Of a stretch of DNA of 59,856 nucleotides, positions 7,587 to 15,551 are shown piece after piece. Each line of letters starts with the position of its first letter. The stretch's first letter is position 1. The translations under genes were made by a program, and so were the position numbers. The notes below the pieces were generated by a model. It saw only the letters and a program-made list of their open reading frames with translations. It was not told the origin of the DNA and did not search any database. The stretch is from Clostridium sp. MCC353 (lineage in GTDB: Bacteria > Bacillota > Clostridia > Lachnospirales > Lachnospiraceae). The stretch lies in NCBI RefSeq assembly GCF_018785315.1, contig NZ_WQPN01000016.1, forward strand, positions 1 to 59,856. Direction: 5' to 3'.

Positions 7587-8954
7587 ATGAGTTCAGTAAA
7601 GGGAAAAGAGACGAACCTGGGGACGGAAAAAGTGGGGAAACTGCTGTTTCAGCTTGCAGTTCCGGCCATCACAGCCCAGATCATCAATGTAATGTATAAT
7701 ATGGTAGACCGTATGTATATCGGGCATATACCGGAAGTGGGCACGGCTGCATTGACCGGCGTGGGCGTAACCATGCCGATTATTATGGCCATCGCCGCAT
7801 TCGCATCCTTTGTCAGCATGGGAGGCGCGCCCCGTTCTTCTATCATGATGGGGCAGAATGACAATGAAGGGGCGGAAAAGATACTGGGAAACTGTACCAC
7901 TATGCTGGTGGGGATTGCCATCATTTTGACCGGTGTATTTTTGGTATTCGGCAAACCTATTTTAATGCTGTTTGGAGCCAGTGAAAATACAATCCCCTAT
8001 GCGTGGGCTTATATGCAGATCTATTCCGTGGGAACCCTGTTTGTGCAGCTTGCTCTGGGTCTGAACGCATTCATCACGGCGCAGGGATATGCAAAAACCA
8101 GCATGTATACGGTGCTGATCGGCGCGGTCTGCAATATCATTCTGGATCCGATTTTTATCTTTGGATTCCATATGGGCGTCAGAGGAGCCGCATTGGCGAC
8201 GATTCTTTCACAGGCGGTTTCCTCCATCTGGGTTGTGAAATTCCTGACTTCCGAAAAGAGCCTGCTGAAAATTAAGAGAAAGAATTTGAGGCTGGACCGC
8301 AAGATCGTGGTGCCGTGTCTCGCTTTGGGGCTTTCTCCGTTTATTATGATGTTCACTGAGAGTATTTTATCCGTCTGCTTCAACGCTTCCCTGTTAAAAT
8401 ACGGCGGCGATATTGCGGTGGGAGCTATGACCATACTCACCAGCGTGATGCAGTTTTCCCTGCTTCCCCTTCAGGGTCTGACCCAGGGAGCCCAGCCGAT
8501 TATCAGCTTTAACTACGGCGCCAGAAATGGAGAACGGGTGAAAAAGGCGTTCCAGCTCCTGCTGATCTCCAGCGTGTCCTATGCCACTCTCTTGTGGGCG
8601 GTGTGCATGTTCTGTCCTAAGGTATTTATATTGATTTTTTCCAGCGATGCGGCGCTCATCGAGTACAGCTCATGGGCGATTCACATTTACATGGCCGTAT
8701 CCCTGTTGTTTGGCGCCCAGCTTGCCTGCCAGCAGACTTTTATTGCCCTGGGAAATGCCAAGGTTTCCGTGTTCCTGGCTCTGCTTCGTAAGGTAATTCT
8801 GCTGATTCCGCTGATCTTCATCCTTCCGCAGTTTATGGAAAACCAGGTTTTCGGCGTATTTCTGGCGGAACCGATTGCCGACTTCTGCGCCGTATGCGTT
8901 ACGGTGACCATTTTTTTCAGGTCTTTCAAAAAAGTCCTGTCTGGGTTACAATAG
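7587..8954 (+). CDS. MATE family multidrug efflux transporter
   Basis: A 455-residue membrane protein with twelve predicted helices arranged as two MatE halves (LLFQLAVPAITAQIINVMYNMVDRMYIG at the start; a second half beginning near residue 240). The VDRMYIGH and GAAxATxxSQ motifs are typical of NorM/DinF-like cation-coupled drug exporters. The ATG follows the MarR stop by one base, with GGAGTG upstream, so expression is coupled to the regulator. The transported drug cannot be told from sequence. It is followed after 21 bases by an OmpR-type response regulator that may belong to the same transcript. Confidence 0.92.
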   Translation: MSSVKGKETNLGTEKVGKLLFQLAVPAITAQIINVMYNMVDRMYIGHIPEVGTAALTGVGVTMPIIMAIAAFASFVSMGGAPRSSIMMGQNDNEGAEKILGNCTTMLVGIAIILTGVFLVFGKPILMLFGASENTIPYAWAYMQIYSVGTLFVQLALGLNAFITAQGYAKTSMYTVLIGAVCNIILDPIFIFGFHMGVRGAALATILSQAVSSIWVVKFLTSEKSLLKIKRKNLRLDRKIVVPCLALGLSPFIMMFTESILSVCFNASLLKYGGDIAVGAMTILTSVMQFSLLPLQGLTQGAQPIISFNYGARNGERVKKAFQLLLISSVSYATLLWAVCMFCPKVFILIFSSDAALIEYSSWAIHIYMAVSLLFGAQLACQQTFIALGNAKVSVFLALLRKVILLIPLIFILPQFMENQVFGVFLAEPIADFCAVCVTVTIFFRSFKKVLSGLQ

Positions 8955-8975
8955 GCATATAAAGGAGGTGGCAGC

Positions 8976-9668
8976 ATGGGACAGAAGGTTCTGATTGCCG
9001 ATGACAGTCAGGATATCATCGAGATTCTGCAGATACTTTTAACAGGAGAGGGATATGAGGTGATAACCGCCTCCGACGGGGACGAAGCGGTCCGGCTGGC
9101 GGATGAGACCATTGACCTGATCATTCTGGACGTTATGATGCCGCTGAAATCCGGCTATGTGGCCTGCGCCGAGATCCGGCAGAAGACCATGGCCCCGATC
9201 CTGTTTCTGACAGCGAAGATGCAGGATTCGGATAAAGCCATGGGATTTTCTGCCGGGGGAGATGACTATCTGACCAAACCATTTTCCTATTCCGAACTGC
9301 TGTCCCGGGTGAAATCCCTGATCCGCAGGTACTGTGTCTATCAGGGGAAGGGGACTGTCTCAAACAGCAGCAGGCTCTGCCTGGGTGAACTGGCGGTGGA
9401 TAAGGATACCAGAACGGTCACGCTGGAGGGAAAGGAAGTCTATCTGACCGCCAGGGAATATGGGATTCTGGTTTTGATGATGGAAAACAGGAGAAAGGTA
9501 TTTTCCTCTGAAAATATCTATGAAAGCGTGTGGAAAGAGCCTTATTTTTATTCTGCCAACAACAATGTGATGGTACATATCCGGAACATCCGGAAAAAGA
9601 TTGAGAAAGACCCGCAGAATCCTGAATACATCAAAACCATGTGGGGAAGAGGGTATTATATTGAATAA
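8976..9668 (+). CDS. OmpR-family response regulator
   Basis: A 230-residue regulator: receiver domain with acidic pocket ADDS, phospho-acceptor Asp52 in LIILDVMMP, switch Thr in LFLTAK and Lys in YLTKPF; then a winged-helix DNA-binding domain from about residue 130 (LTAREYGILVLMMEN, VMVHIRNIRKKIE, WGRGYYIE). AGGAGG precedes the start. The 3' end overlaps the start of the kinase gene by eight bases. The genes that follow concern glycolipids and the cell surface, so it likely governs an envelope response. Confidence 0.95.
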   Translation: MGQKVLIADDSQDIIEILQILLTGEGYEVITASDGDEAVRLADETIDLIILDVMMPLKSGYVACAEIRQKTMAPILFLTAKMQDSDKAMGFSAGGDDYLTKPFSYSELLSRVKSLIRRYCVYQGKGTVSNSSRLCLGELAVDKDTRTVTLEGKEVYLTAREYGILVLMMENRRKVFSSENIYESVWKEPYFYSANNNVMVHIRNIRKKIEKDPQNPEYIKTMWGRGYYIE

Positions 9669-10989
9669 ACTATTATCGAAAATTTTAAACCCTTCCCGCC
9701 TCAGTCTGGCATTTCTTTATTATGTGATTATTTCCGCCCTGGCCGCTTTCGTGTGCCAGGCGGTTGTGTTTAACGGGCTGAATGCGGTTGTGGGCATACT
9801 CATGGACCACAAAAATTACTACCAGAGGCATATCCGCAGCGTGGTGGAAGATTTCCAAAATTACATCGATGACAATGATGTGGCCATCGGGGACTTGGAG
9901 CGGATTGAAAACTGGAATTACGACAATTGGTATGTATTCCTCACCGTATATAAGGATGGAAAGATCTGCTATACCACGATGGACAGGGAGAGCAGGGGGA
10001 GGGAACTTCAACTGGGGTATGCCTACAGGCACGACCAGTCCCTCAGTTATCCGGTGTCATTTTCCGATGGAGACGGCGAGATTGCAGTGAGGGCCTATTT
10101 TGAAGTCAGATACCGGACGTTGATCCTGATTTTCAGCACAGGAGTGACGGCCTCCTGTTTTGTGGCTGTATTTCTCATGCTGGTCAGAAAAAAGTTAAAA
10201 TATATAACCAGGATTGAAAAGGGGATCAGGATTCTGGAAGACGGCACCGAGGAATACAGGATCCCGGAGTGCGGCAGAGATGAACTCTATTCCCTGGCCC
10301 ACACCATCAACCAGATGAGCGACAGCCTGCACCGGGAAATCGAGCAGAAGGACAGGATCCAGCGGGAGCGGGACGAGATGATCACCTCCTTGTCCCACGA
10401 CATCCGGACGCCCCTCACCTCTGTCCTCTTTTATCTGGACATGATAACCGATAAAAAATGTTCCGGCGAACAGGCGGAAAACTATATGAAAAAAGCCAAG
10501 AGCCAGGCATATCACATGAAAAAACTGATGGATGATCTGTTCTCCTATTCCTATGCGGTATGGGAAGCGTCGCCGGACAAGTCGGAGGTCTACGATGGAA
10601 ATGAACTGATCGTCCAGCTTTTAGGAGATCTTTTGGAGGCCCTGGAGGAACGGGGATTTAAAACAAAACTTCATTATGAGGTGGAACAGCCTTTTTCCCT
10701 TCAGGCAGAAGTAGCCCAGTTGAGAAGAGTATTTGACAATCTGGGTACAAATGTGGGAAAATATGCAGTGAAGGAAGAAACTGTGGAATTTTGGGTCCGC
10801 CTGGAGGGAGGGTATATGCGCCTGATCCAGGAAAATCCCATGAGGGAAGAGGAGATCGAGGTGGAAAGCTACGGGATCGGAATTAAAGCGTCTCAGAAAA
10901 TTATTGAAAAAATGGGTGGAAGTTTTACGTATAGAAGCAAAAATTACCGGTTTCAGGCGGTTATCTGTCTGCCTATACTTCCAAAATAG
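9661..10989 (+). CDS. Membrane sensor histidine kinase
   Basis: About 442 residues from a TTG start inside the end of the regulator gene, chosen because GGGGAAGAGGG lies just upstream; a longer frame starts 20 codons earlier. The order is TM helix (about 15-40), extracellular sensor (about 45-155), second TM, a HAMP-like linker, then a HisKA motif SLSHDIRTPLTS with His246 and an ATPase domain. The ATPase lacks the usual DNGxG and GLGL boxes: it has ENPM and SYGIGIKASQKI in their places. Related kinases with this variation exist in Firmicutes, so it need not be inactive. It pairs with the OmpR regulator upstream. Confidence 0.9.
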   Translation: MNKLLSKILNPSRLSLAFLYYVIISALAAFVCQAVVFNGLNAVVGILMDHKNYYQRHIRSVVEDFQNYIDDNDVAIGDLERIENWNYDNWYVFLTVYKDGKICYTTMDRESRGRELQLGYAYRHDQSLSYPVSFSDGDGEIAVRAYFEVRYRTLILIFSTGVTASCFVAVFLMLVRKKLKYITRIEKGIRILEDGTEEYRIPECGRDELYSLAHTINQMSDSLHREIEQKDRIQRERDEMITSLSHDIRTPLTSVLFYLDMITDKKCSGEQAENYMKKAKSQAYHMKKLMDDLFSYSYAVWEASPDKSEVYDGNELIVQLLGDLLEALEERGFKTKLHYEVEQPFSLQAEVAQLRRVFDNLGTNVGKYAVKEETVEFWVRLEGGYMRLIQENPMREEEIEVESYGIGIKASQKIIEKMGGSFTYRSKNYRFQAVICLPILPK

Positions 10990-11085
10990 GAAATTCTGAA
11001 GAAAACTTTAGAAATTTTACAGCCAAATATAAAGATTTAAGGTTCATACTATAACCATAGTATCTGAATGAAATGAGGTATGAAC

Positions 11086-12189
11086 ATGAAAATCCTTATT
11101 ATGACAGGCAAATTTGGCATGGGGCATTTTTCAGCGGCCCATTCACTTGCGAAACAAGTCCAAAAGGCGAATCCACAGGCGGAAGCAGCCATTCTGGATT
11201 TGTTCGAATATGTATTTCCGGCCTGCTCCAATGGCGTTTACCAGGCGTTTGGATTGATGGTGACTCATTGCAGCGGTGCTTATAACAGTTATTATAACCG
11301 GATGGAAAAGAAAGGCCCTGATTTAAGGCCCGCATTTCTGCCGTATTTTTTAAAGAAAATGAAACAGCTTTTGGAAGAGGAGAAGCCGGATGCGGTGCTC
11401 TCCACCCTGCCCATCTGCTCCCAGATCGTGTCCTGGTATAAAAGCAGGACCGGAGACAGGATACCTCTCATCACCTGCATTACGGATATCAGCAGTCATT
11501 CTGAATGGATTAACGCCAATACGGACTGTTATCTGGTTCCGTCCAGGAATGTGAAATTTGGTTTGGTGAAAAAAGGGGTGGAAAGCCGCAGGATCTGTGT
11601 TTATGGGATTCCGGTCAGCCCTGAATTCGATGAAGGAGAGAAGCGGTCTGCAAAAAGCAGCGGGGTAAAACAGATTCTGATCATGGGCGGCGGTCTGGGA
11701 ATCCTTCCGGAAGACCCCGGATTTTATGAAGAACTGAACGCCTGCGGCCATATGAAGGTGACGGTTATCACCGGAAAAAACAAGGAAATCTATAACAAAC
11801 TTCACGGAAGATATGAGAATATCCAGGTGATCGGATATACGGATGAGGTGTACCGTTATATGCAGGAAGCCGATGTGGTCATATCAAAGCCCGGCGGCAT
11901 CACCTTGTTTGAGACGATCCACTCAGGTACTCCGATTTTAGTTTTTGAGCCGTTCCTCCAGCAGGAGATCAACAATACCGGTTTTATCGTAAGAAATGGA
12001 ATCGGGATCATTTTAAAGAAAAACCCGGAAGTCTGCGTCCGGGAAATCGATCAGATCATGAAGGATGACAACCTTTTAAACAGCATGAAAAGGAATGTAA
12101 AGCAGTTAAAACAGCAGTACGACCAGGGCATCATCGACCATATTTTATCCTGTGTGGGCTGTAAAAATGAGGAGGCATGTGTGATATGA
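11086..12189 (+). CDS. GT28 / MGDG-synthase-like glycosyltransferase
   Basis: A 367-residue GT-B enzyme of the MurG/MGDG-synthase class (UgtP-like). The N-terminal acceptor domain shows TGKFGMGHFSAAHSLA, the glycine-rich lipid-acceptor loop of diacylglycerol glycosyltransferases. The C-terminal domain shows the donor-sugar motif KPGGITLFE and a following ...IHSGTPILVFEP. It probably transfers a hexose or GlcNAc from UDP-sugar to a membrane lipid on the cytoplasmic face. The ATG two codons into the open frame is chosen for its GAGG spacing. Its stop overlaps the start of a deacetylase gene, making a translationally coupled operon with a flippase-like protein. Confidence 0.85.
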   Translation: MKILIMTGKFGMGHFSAAHSLAKQVQKANPQAEAAILDLFEYVFPACSNGVYQAFGLMVTHCSGAYNSYYNRMEKKGPDLRPAFLPYFLKKMKQLLEEEKPDAVLSTLPICSQIVSWYKSRTGDRIPLITCITDISSHSEWINANTDCYLVPSRNVKFGLVKKGVESRRICVYGIPVSPEFDEGEKRSAKSSGVKQILIMGGGLGILPEDPGFYEELNACGHMKVTVITGKNKEIYNKLHGRYENIQVIGYTDEVYRYMQEADVVISKPGGITLFETIHSGTPILVFEPFLQQEINNTGFIVRNGIGIILKKNPEVCVREIDQIMKDDNLLNSMKRNVKQLKQQYDQGIIDHILSCVGCKNEEACVI

Positions 12190-12887
12190 AGGCGGGCAGG
12201 ATGGCAGCATTTGGAGCCGGGGCTGCCGGGGTATTTGCGCTGCATTCCCTCATTCCGGCGGTTTACAACAAAAGATGGAATCCCTATGTGATGAAAAAGA
12301 CCGGGATTTTGGGAACGGTAATGCTCACCTTTGATGACGGGCCGGATTCCCGATATACCGGACTTATTCTGGATTATTTGAAAGAACAGGATGTTAAGGC
12401 GGTCTTTTTTACGGTGGCGCGGGAAGCGGTGAAAAACCGGGATATCATAGAGCGGATGATCGGAGAAGGCCATGTGGTGGGATTCCATTCCGTGGATCAT
12501 CAGAATGCGATGCTGCGGAGCTGGTTTTACACAAGGCGCGATTTGAAAGAAGGCCATAGATTTATGACGGAATATGGGATTGGGCAGATCTTTTACCGTC
12601 CTCCCTGGGGGCTGACCAACCTGTTTTCCTGGTATTATGTAAAAAAATATGGGATGAAAATGGTTCTTTGGGATGTGATGGCAGAAGATTGGGAAAAGCG
12701 GGCGACAGCCGATTCCATCTATAGAAAATGCATGGAGCGGGTGAAGGACCAGTCGGTGATCTGCCTGCACGACGGAGGAGAAAACAGCGGCGGAGCGGCG
12801 GGCGCTCCCTTAAAGACCTTGGAAGCGTTAAAGCGTATTATTCCTGAATTAAAGGAGGAAGGATACCGCTTTGTCCTTCCTGTTTGA
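12186..12887 (+). CDS. Polysaccharide deacetylase family protein (CE4)
   Basis: A 233-residue NodB-like deacetylase. After an N-terminal hydrophobic anchor come motif 1 TFDDGPD (catalytic base and metal Asp), motif 2 HSVDH (metal histidines), motif 3 RPPWG and the C-terminal LHDGG with the catalytic His. All active-site motifs are intact. The start overlaps the glycosyltransferase stop (ATGA). In this context the substrate could be an N-acetylated glycolipid made by the preceding enzyme rather than peptidoglycan; that is inference from coupling. The anchor suggests action at the membrane surface. Confidence 0.9.
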   Translation: MKAGRMAAFGAGAAGVFALHSLIPAVYNKRWNPYVMKKTGILGTVMLTFDDGPDSRYTGLILDYLKEQDVKAVFFTVAREAVKNRDIIERMIGEGHVVGFHSVDHQNAMLRSWFYTRRDLKEGHRFMTEYGIGQIFYRPPWGLTNLFSWYYVKKYGMKMVLWDVMAEDWEKRATADSIYRKCMERVKDQSVICLHDGGENSGGAAGAPLKTLEALKRIIPELKEEGYRFVLPV

Positions 12888-12903
12888 CGGAAATGAGGTA
12901 CAT

Positions 12904-13947
12904 ATGGAACAAAAACAGATGAACTGGAAACGAATGATCATATATGCCGTGATAATGGCTGCTCTGGCAGGCGTTACGTTTTTTGTGCTCTTTAAGGACA
13001 GTTCCGTTTCGGAGATCAGAAGCGTGATCAAGGGGGCAAACCTGTGGTTTGCGGCGGCCGGAATCGGATTTATGTGCCTGTTTACATTATGTGAAGCGGC
13101 AATTATACGGGGGCTCCTGCGGATTTTCAGGCGCCGGATTCCGTGGTCCAGGGCATGGCAGTATTCTTTCGCCGGTTTTTATTTCAGCTCCATCACCCCG
13201 TCTGCCACGGGAGGCCAGCCCATGCAGTTCTATTATATGACCAGAGACGGGTTAAATGGGGCCCAGTCCACATTTACCCTGCTGACCGTGACGGCTTGTT
13301 ACCAGATGGCGGTTCTGGTCTACGGAACTCTGTCCATTTTTATAAACTACCAGTACATCAAAGGGCTGCCTTCCATTATCCATTGGCTGATCCTTTTGGG
13401 AATTCTGGCCAATGGGCTGGCGGCCCTGTTTATTCTCGCGGTGATCTTTAGCAGGAGGCCGGTGGAGAAGGGGGTTTTAAAGGTTCTGTCTGTTCTGCAC
13501 CGGCTGCATTTGGTGAAGGACCGGGAAAAGGCGGCTGCCAGAATGGAAGAGCTGATGGAGGAATATTCCCAGGGCGGGGTTTATCTCAGATCAAATCCGT
13601 TGGTATTTTTAAAGGTGATGGTCTATACGTTCCTGCAGCTCACCTTTTTATATCTCAGTTCCTATTGTGCCTGTCTGGCTTTGGGGCTGGCCCAGGTGCC
13701 GGTTCACCGCTTTTTGATGATGCAGGCGGTTCTCAGCCTGGCCGTATCGGCGGTTCCTCTTCCAGGATCGGTTGGGGCGTCGGAGAGCAGTTTCCTGATT
13801 TTATTCGGAAGTCTTTTTACCCCGGGGCAGGTCCTTCCGGTCATGCTCATGGCCAGGGGCATCAGTTTTTACAGTTTTTTAGTGATCAGCGGATTGGTGG
13901 TGCTGTACCTGCAGTTCCACCGCCGTTTTTTTGCGTTTCCGTCCTGA
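12904..13947 (+). CDS. Flippase-like membrane protein (LPG-synthase TM region, UPF0104)
   Basis: A 347-residue protein with about eight hydrophobic helices matching the lysylphosphatidylglycerol synthetase TM region family (MprF flippase domain, YbhN). Recognisable are SITPSATGGQPMQ in the first half and VPLPGSVGASESSF in the second. The C-terminal aminoacyl-transferase domain of MprF is absent. Such proteins are proposed to move lipids across the membrane. The ATG with GAGG at suitable spacing is used rather than a start 11 codons earlier. It closes the glycosyltransferase-deacetylase-flippase operon, so a modified glycolipid is the probable cargo. Confidence 0.85.
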   Translation: MEQKQMNWKRMIIYAVIMAALAGVTFFVLFKDSSVSEIRSVIKGANLWFAAAGIGFMCLFTLCEAAIIRGLLRIFRRRIPWSRAWQYSFAGFYFSSITPSATGGQPMQFYYMTRDGLNGAQSTFTLLTVTACYQMAVLVYGTLSIFINYQYIKGLPSIIHWLILLGILANGLAALFILAVIFSRRPVEKGVLKVLSVLHRLHLVKDREKAAARMEELMEEYSQGGVYLRSNPLVFLKVMVYTFLQLTFLYLSSYCACLALGLAQVPVHRFLMMQAVLSLAVSAVPLPGSVGASESSFLILFGSLFTPGQVLPVMLMARGISFYSFLVISGLVVLYLQFHRRFFAFPS

Positions 13948-13997
13948 TACCGGATTCTGTGCCGGAGTGTGGTTGAACGCCTGTTTGAAATCTGTTT

Positions 13998-14588
13998 TCA
14001 ATGACGTGTTCCGTTTTCTGCGGCCGTTTTTTTGCAGGAGATTTCTCCCTGGGAGAGAAGGCGAAGCAGACGGCGCACCAGTATCACGGTGGAGATGGTG
14101 AAAAAGATTTCCAGGGCGCTGCTGACAATTCCCACAAGAACCAGCAGAAATCCCGATCCGGCCGTGATGCCAAGAAGCGCTTTCATGCAGGGCCTGTAAG
14201 TTTCCGGTTCCGTCTGCCAGAGCTGCCATATGATTAAAAACAGGCAGAAGACCAGGCAGGCGGCAGCCAAAAATGCGAATATAATATGGAGAAATGATTT
14301 TAACGGCAGTTCATCCGGCAGATAGGGCGTGGTGATGGCACAAAATAGAAGGCCGAGAGAGAACGGGATTAAAAAAGTTCCTCCCGGTTTTTCTTTCATC
14401 CGCCGGACAATGGCGTTAAGGGTATAATAAAAATAGGCGCCTACCAGGATTCCCCATAGGACAAAGGCGTCTTTTCTGTGGATAATATTGCCGATGACGG
14501 AAAAGTTGGTGGTAAACCAGTTATAGCCCTTTACAAACAGTATGGTATAACCGGGAATTATAATATAAGCTAATAAGTTCAGTATCAT
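13998..14588 (-). CDS. Hypothetical six-helix membrane protein
   Basis: A 196-residue protein with six hydrophobic segments and no catalytic motif I recognise. The sequence has a charged loop around residue 65 (RRMKEKPGG) and a basic C-terminal tail. The start is placed at the ATG that follows GGAGGACAT. It converges on the flippase gene and is divergent from the Vat-like gene, with which it shares a control region containing 11-bp direct repeats. Its function is unknown; the position suggests it may be co-regulated with envelope or drug-response genes. Confidence 0.7.
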   Translation of the reverse strand: MILNLLAYIIIPGYTILFVKGYNWFTTNFSVIGNIIHRKDAFVLWGILVGAYFYYTLNAIVRRMKEKPGGTFLIPFSLGLLFCAITTPYLPDELPLKSFLHIIFAFLAAACLVFCLFLIIWQLWQTEPETYRPCMKALLGITAGSGFLLVLVGIVSSALEIFFTISTVILVRRLLRLLSQGEISCKKTAAENGTRH

Positions 14589-14654
14589 ATGTCCTCCATT
14601 CGCTGCAGTTATAGTATAAAAGTATACCAAAGAATGAGGATTACGGGTCTGAAA

Positions 14655-14687
14655 TTTTTATAGCATTTCTATAGCATTTTTATAAAA
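14655..14687. promoter_or_regulatory. Three 11-bp direct repeats, OmpR-type operator candidate
   Basis: TTTTTATAGCA, TTTCTATAGCA and TTTTTATAAAA follow each other with an 11-base period, the spacing used by OmpR/PhoB-type regulators. They lie between the hypothetical membrane gene and the Vat-like gene. The OmpR-type regulator encoded about 5 kb to the left is the obvious candidate to bind, but this is inference. Confidence 0.5.
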
Positions 14688-14742
14688 GAACTTTAAAGTT
14701 TTAGAAAATAATGATATCCTATTAGAAAGGAAGGTGATAAAG

Positions 14743-14784
14743 GTGAAACTCTGCATTGCCCAAGCTGGAATAGTTAACAGATAA
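14743..14784 (+). CDS. Putative leader peptide upstream of the Vat-like gene
   Basis: A 13-codon frame with a GTG start and AAGGAAGG at suitable spacing, ending in TAA, encoding MKLCIAQAGIVNR. It precedes a GC hairpin and the acetyltransferase gene, the layout of drug-sensing attenuators in cat, erm and similar genes, where a ribosome stalled on the leader frees the downstream ribosome binding site. There is no direct evidence that it is translated. Confidence 0.4.
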   Translation: MKLCIAQAGIVNR

Positions 14785-14801
14785 AAAATCATTAAAAATC
14801 A

Positions 14802-14821
14802 GAAGCGGTGCAAAACGCTTC
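14802..14821 (+). promoter_or_regulatory. Leader hairpin before the Vat-like gene
   Basis: A six-base stem GAAGCG/CGCTTC with an eight-base loop ends five bases before the GGAGG of the acetyltransferase gene. It lacks a T run, so it would act on translation rather than as a terminator. Confidence 0.4.
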
Positions 14822-14837
14822 GGTATGGAGGACTTAA

Positions 14838-15473
14838 ATGACTATTCCAGCTAATGCAATCTATCCAAGAACCATCGATAGAGAGACGGTTTATTTAAAA
14901 AATGTGATAACAGGCCCCAATATTATTGTTGGGGAGTACACGATGTATAACGATTTTGTCAATGATCCCACATTATTTGAAAAAAATAATGTGCTGTATC
15001 ATTATCCTATTAATAGAGATAAGCTGATAATCGGGAAATATTGTTCCATTGCCTGTGGAGCGAAATTTTTGTTTACCAGCGCAAACCACACCATGAAGTC
15101 CCTGTCCACCTATCCGTTCCCCCTGTTTTGGGAAGAATGGGAGTTAGGGCCTGAGCATGTGACAGAGGCCTGGGACAACAAGGGCGATATTGTGATCGGA
15201 AATGACGTCTGGATCGGATATGAGGCGGTAATCATGTCCGGCGTCCGCATTGGGGACGGGGCCGTCATAGGAACCAGGGCAGTGGTTACCAAGGATGTTC
15301 CTCCCTATACGATTGTGGGCGGAGTTCCTGCCAGACCAATTAAAAAAAGATACGACGACGAAAAAATCCGGAAACTGCTTTTATTGAAATGGTGGGACTG
15401 GCCCAGGGAAAAGGTCAGGGAGAACCTGCCGCATTTGATGAGCGGAACGCTCCCTCCTGTTTCTGAGAACTAA
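14838..15473 (+). CDS. Vat/CatB-type O-acetyltransferase (xenobiotic acyltransferase)
   Basis: A 211-residue left-handed beta-helix acetyltransferase. Hexapeptide repeats run from [17 protein letters not shown] to [24 protein letters not shown]. The active-site His lies in [14 protein letters not shown], the position used by Vat and CatB enzymes, and the C-terminal WWDWP helix is typical. The start, [11 protein letters not shown], resembles Vat streptogramin A acetyltransferases. Acetylation of a hydroxylated drug such as streptogramin A or chloramphenicol is therefore likely, though untested chromosomal homologues often have weak activity. GGAGG precedes the ATG. A short leader ORF and hairpin lie upstream. 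Confidence 0.82.
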   Translation: MTIPANAIYPRTIDRETVYLKNVITGPNIIVGEYTMYNDFVNDPTLFEKNNVLYHYPINRDKLIIGKYCSIACGAKFLFTSANHTMKSLSTYPFPLFWEEWELGPEHVTEAWDNKGDIVIGNDVWIGYEAVIMSGVRIGDGAVIGTRAVVTKDVPPYTIVGGVPARPIKKRYDDEKIRKLLLLKWWDWPREKVRENLPHLMSGTLPPVSEN

Positions 15474-15501
15474 AAAGCGAGCCCCCAAACACTAAATTGA
15501 G

Positions 15502-15540
15502 GGAATGGCGCCTGATATACAGGGGCGCCGTTCCTTTTTT
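15502..15540 (+). terminator. Rho-independent terminator
   Basis: Stem GGAATGGCGCC/GGCGCCGTTCC followed by six T residues ends the acetyltransferase transcript. The T run touches the GGAG of the next gene, so that gene depends on read-through or on a promoter I cannot see. Confidence 0.8.
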
Positions 15541-15551
15541 GGAGATAGAAC

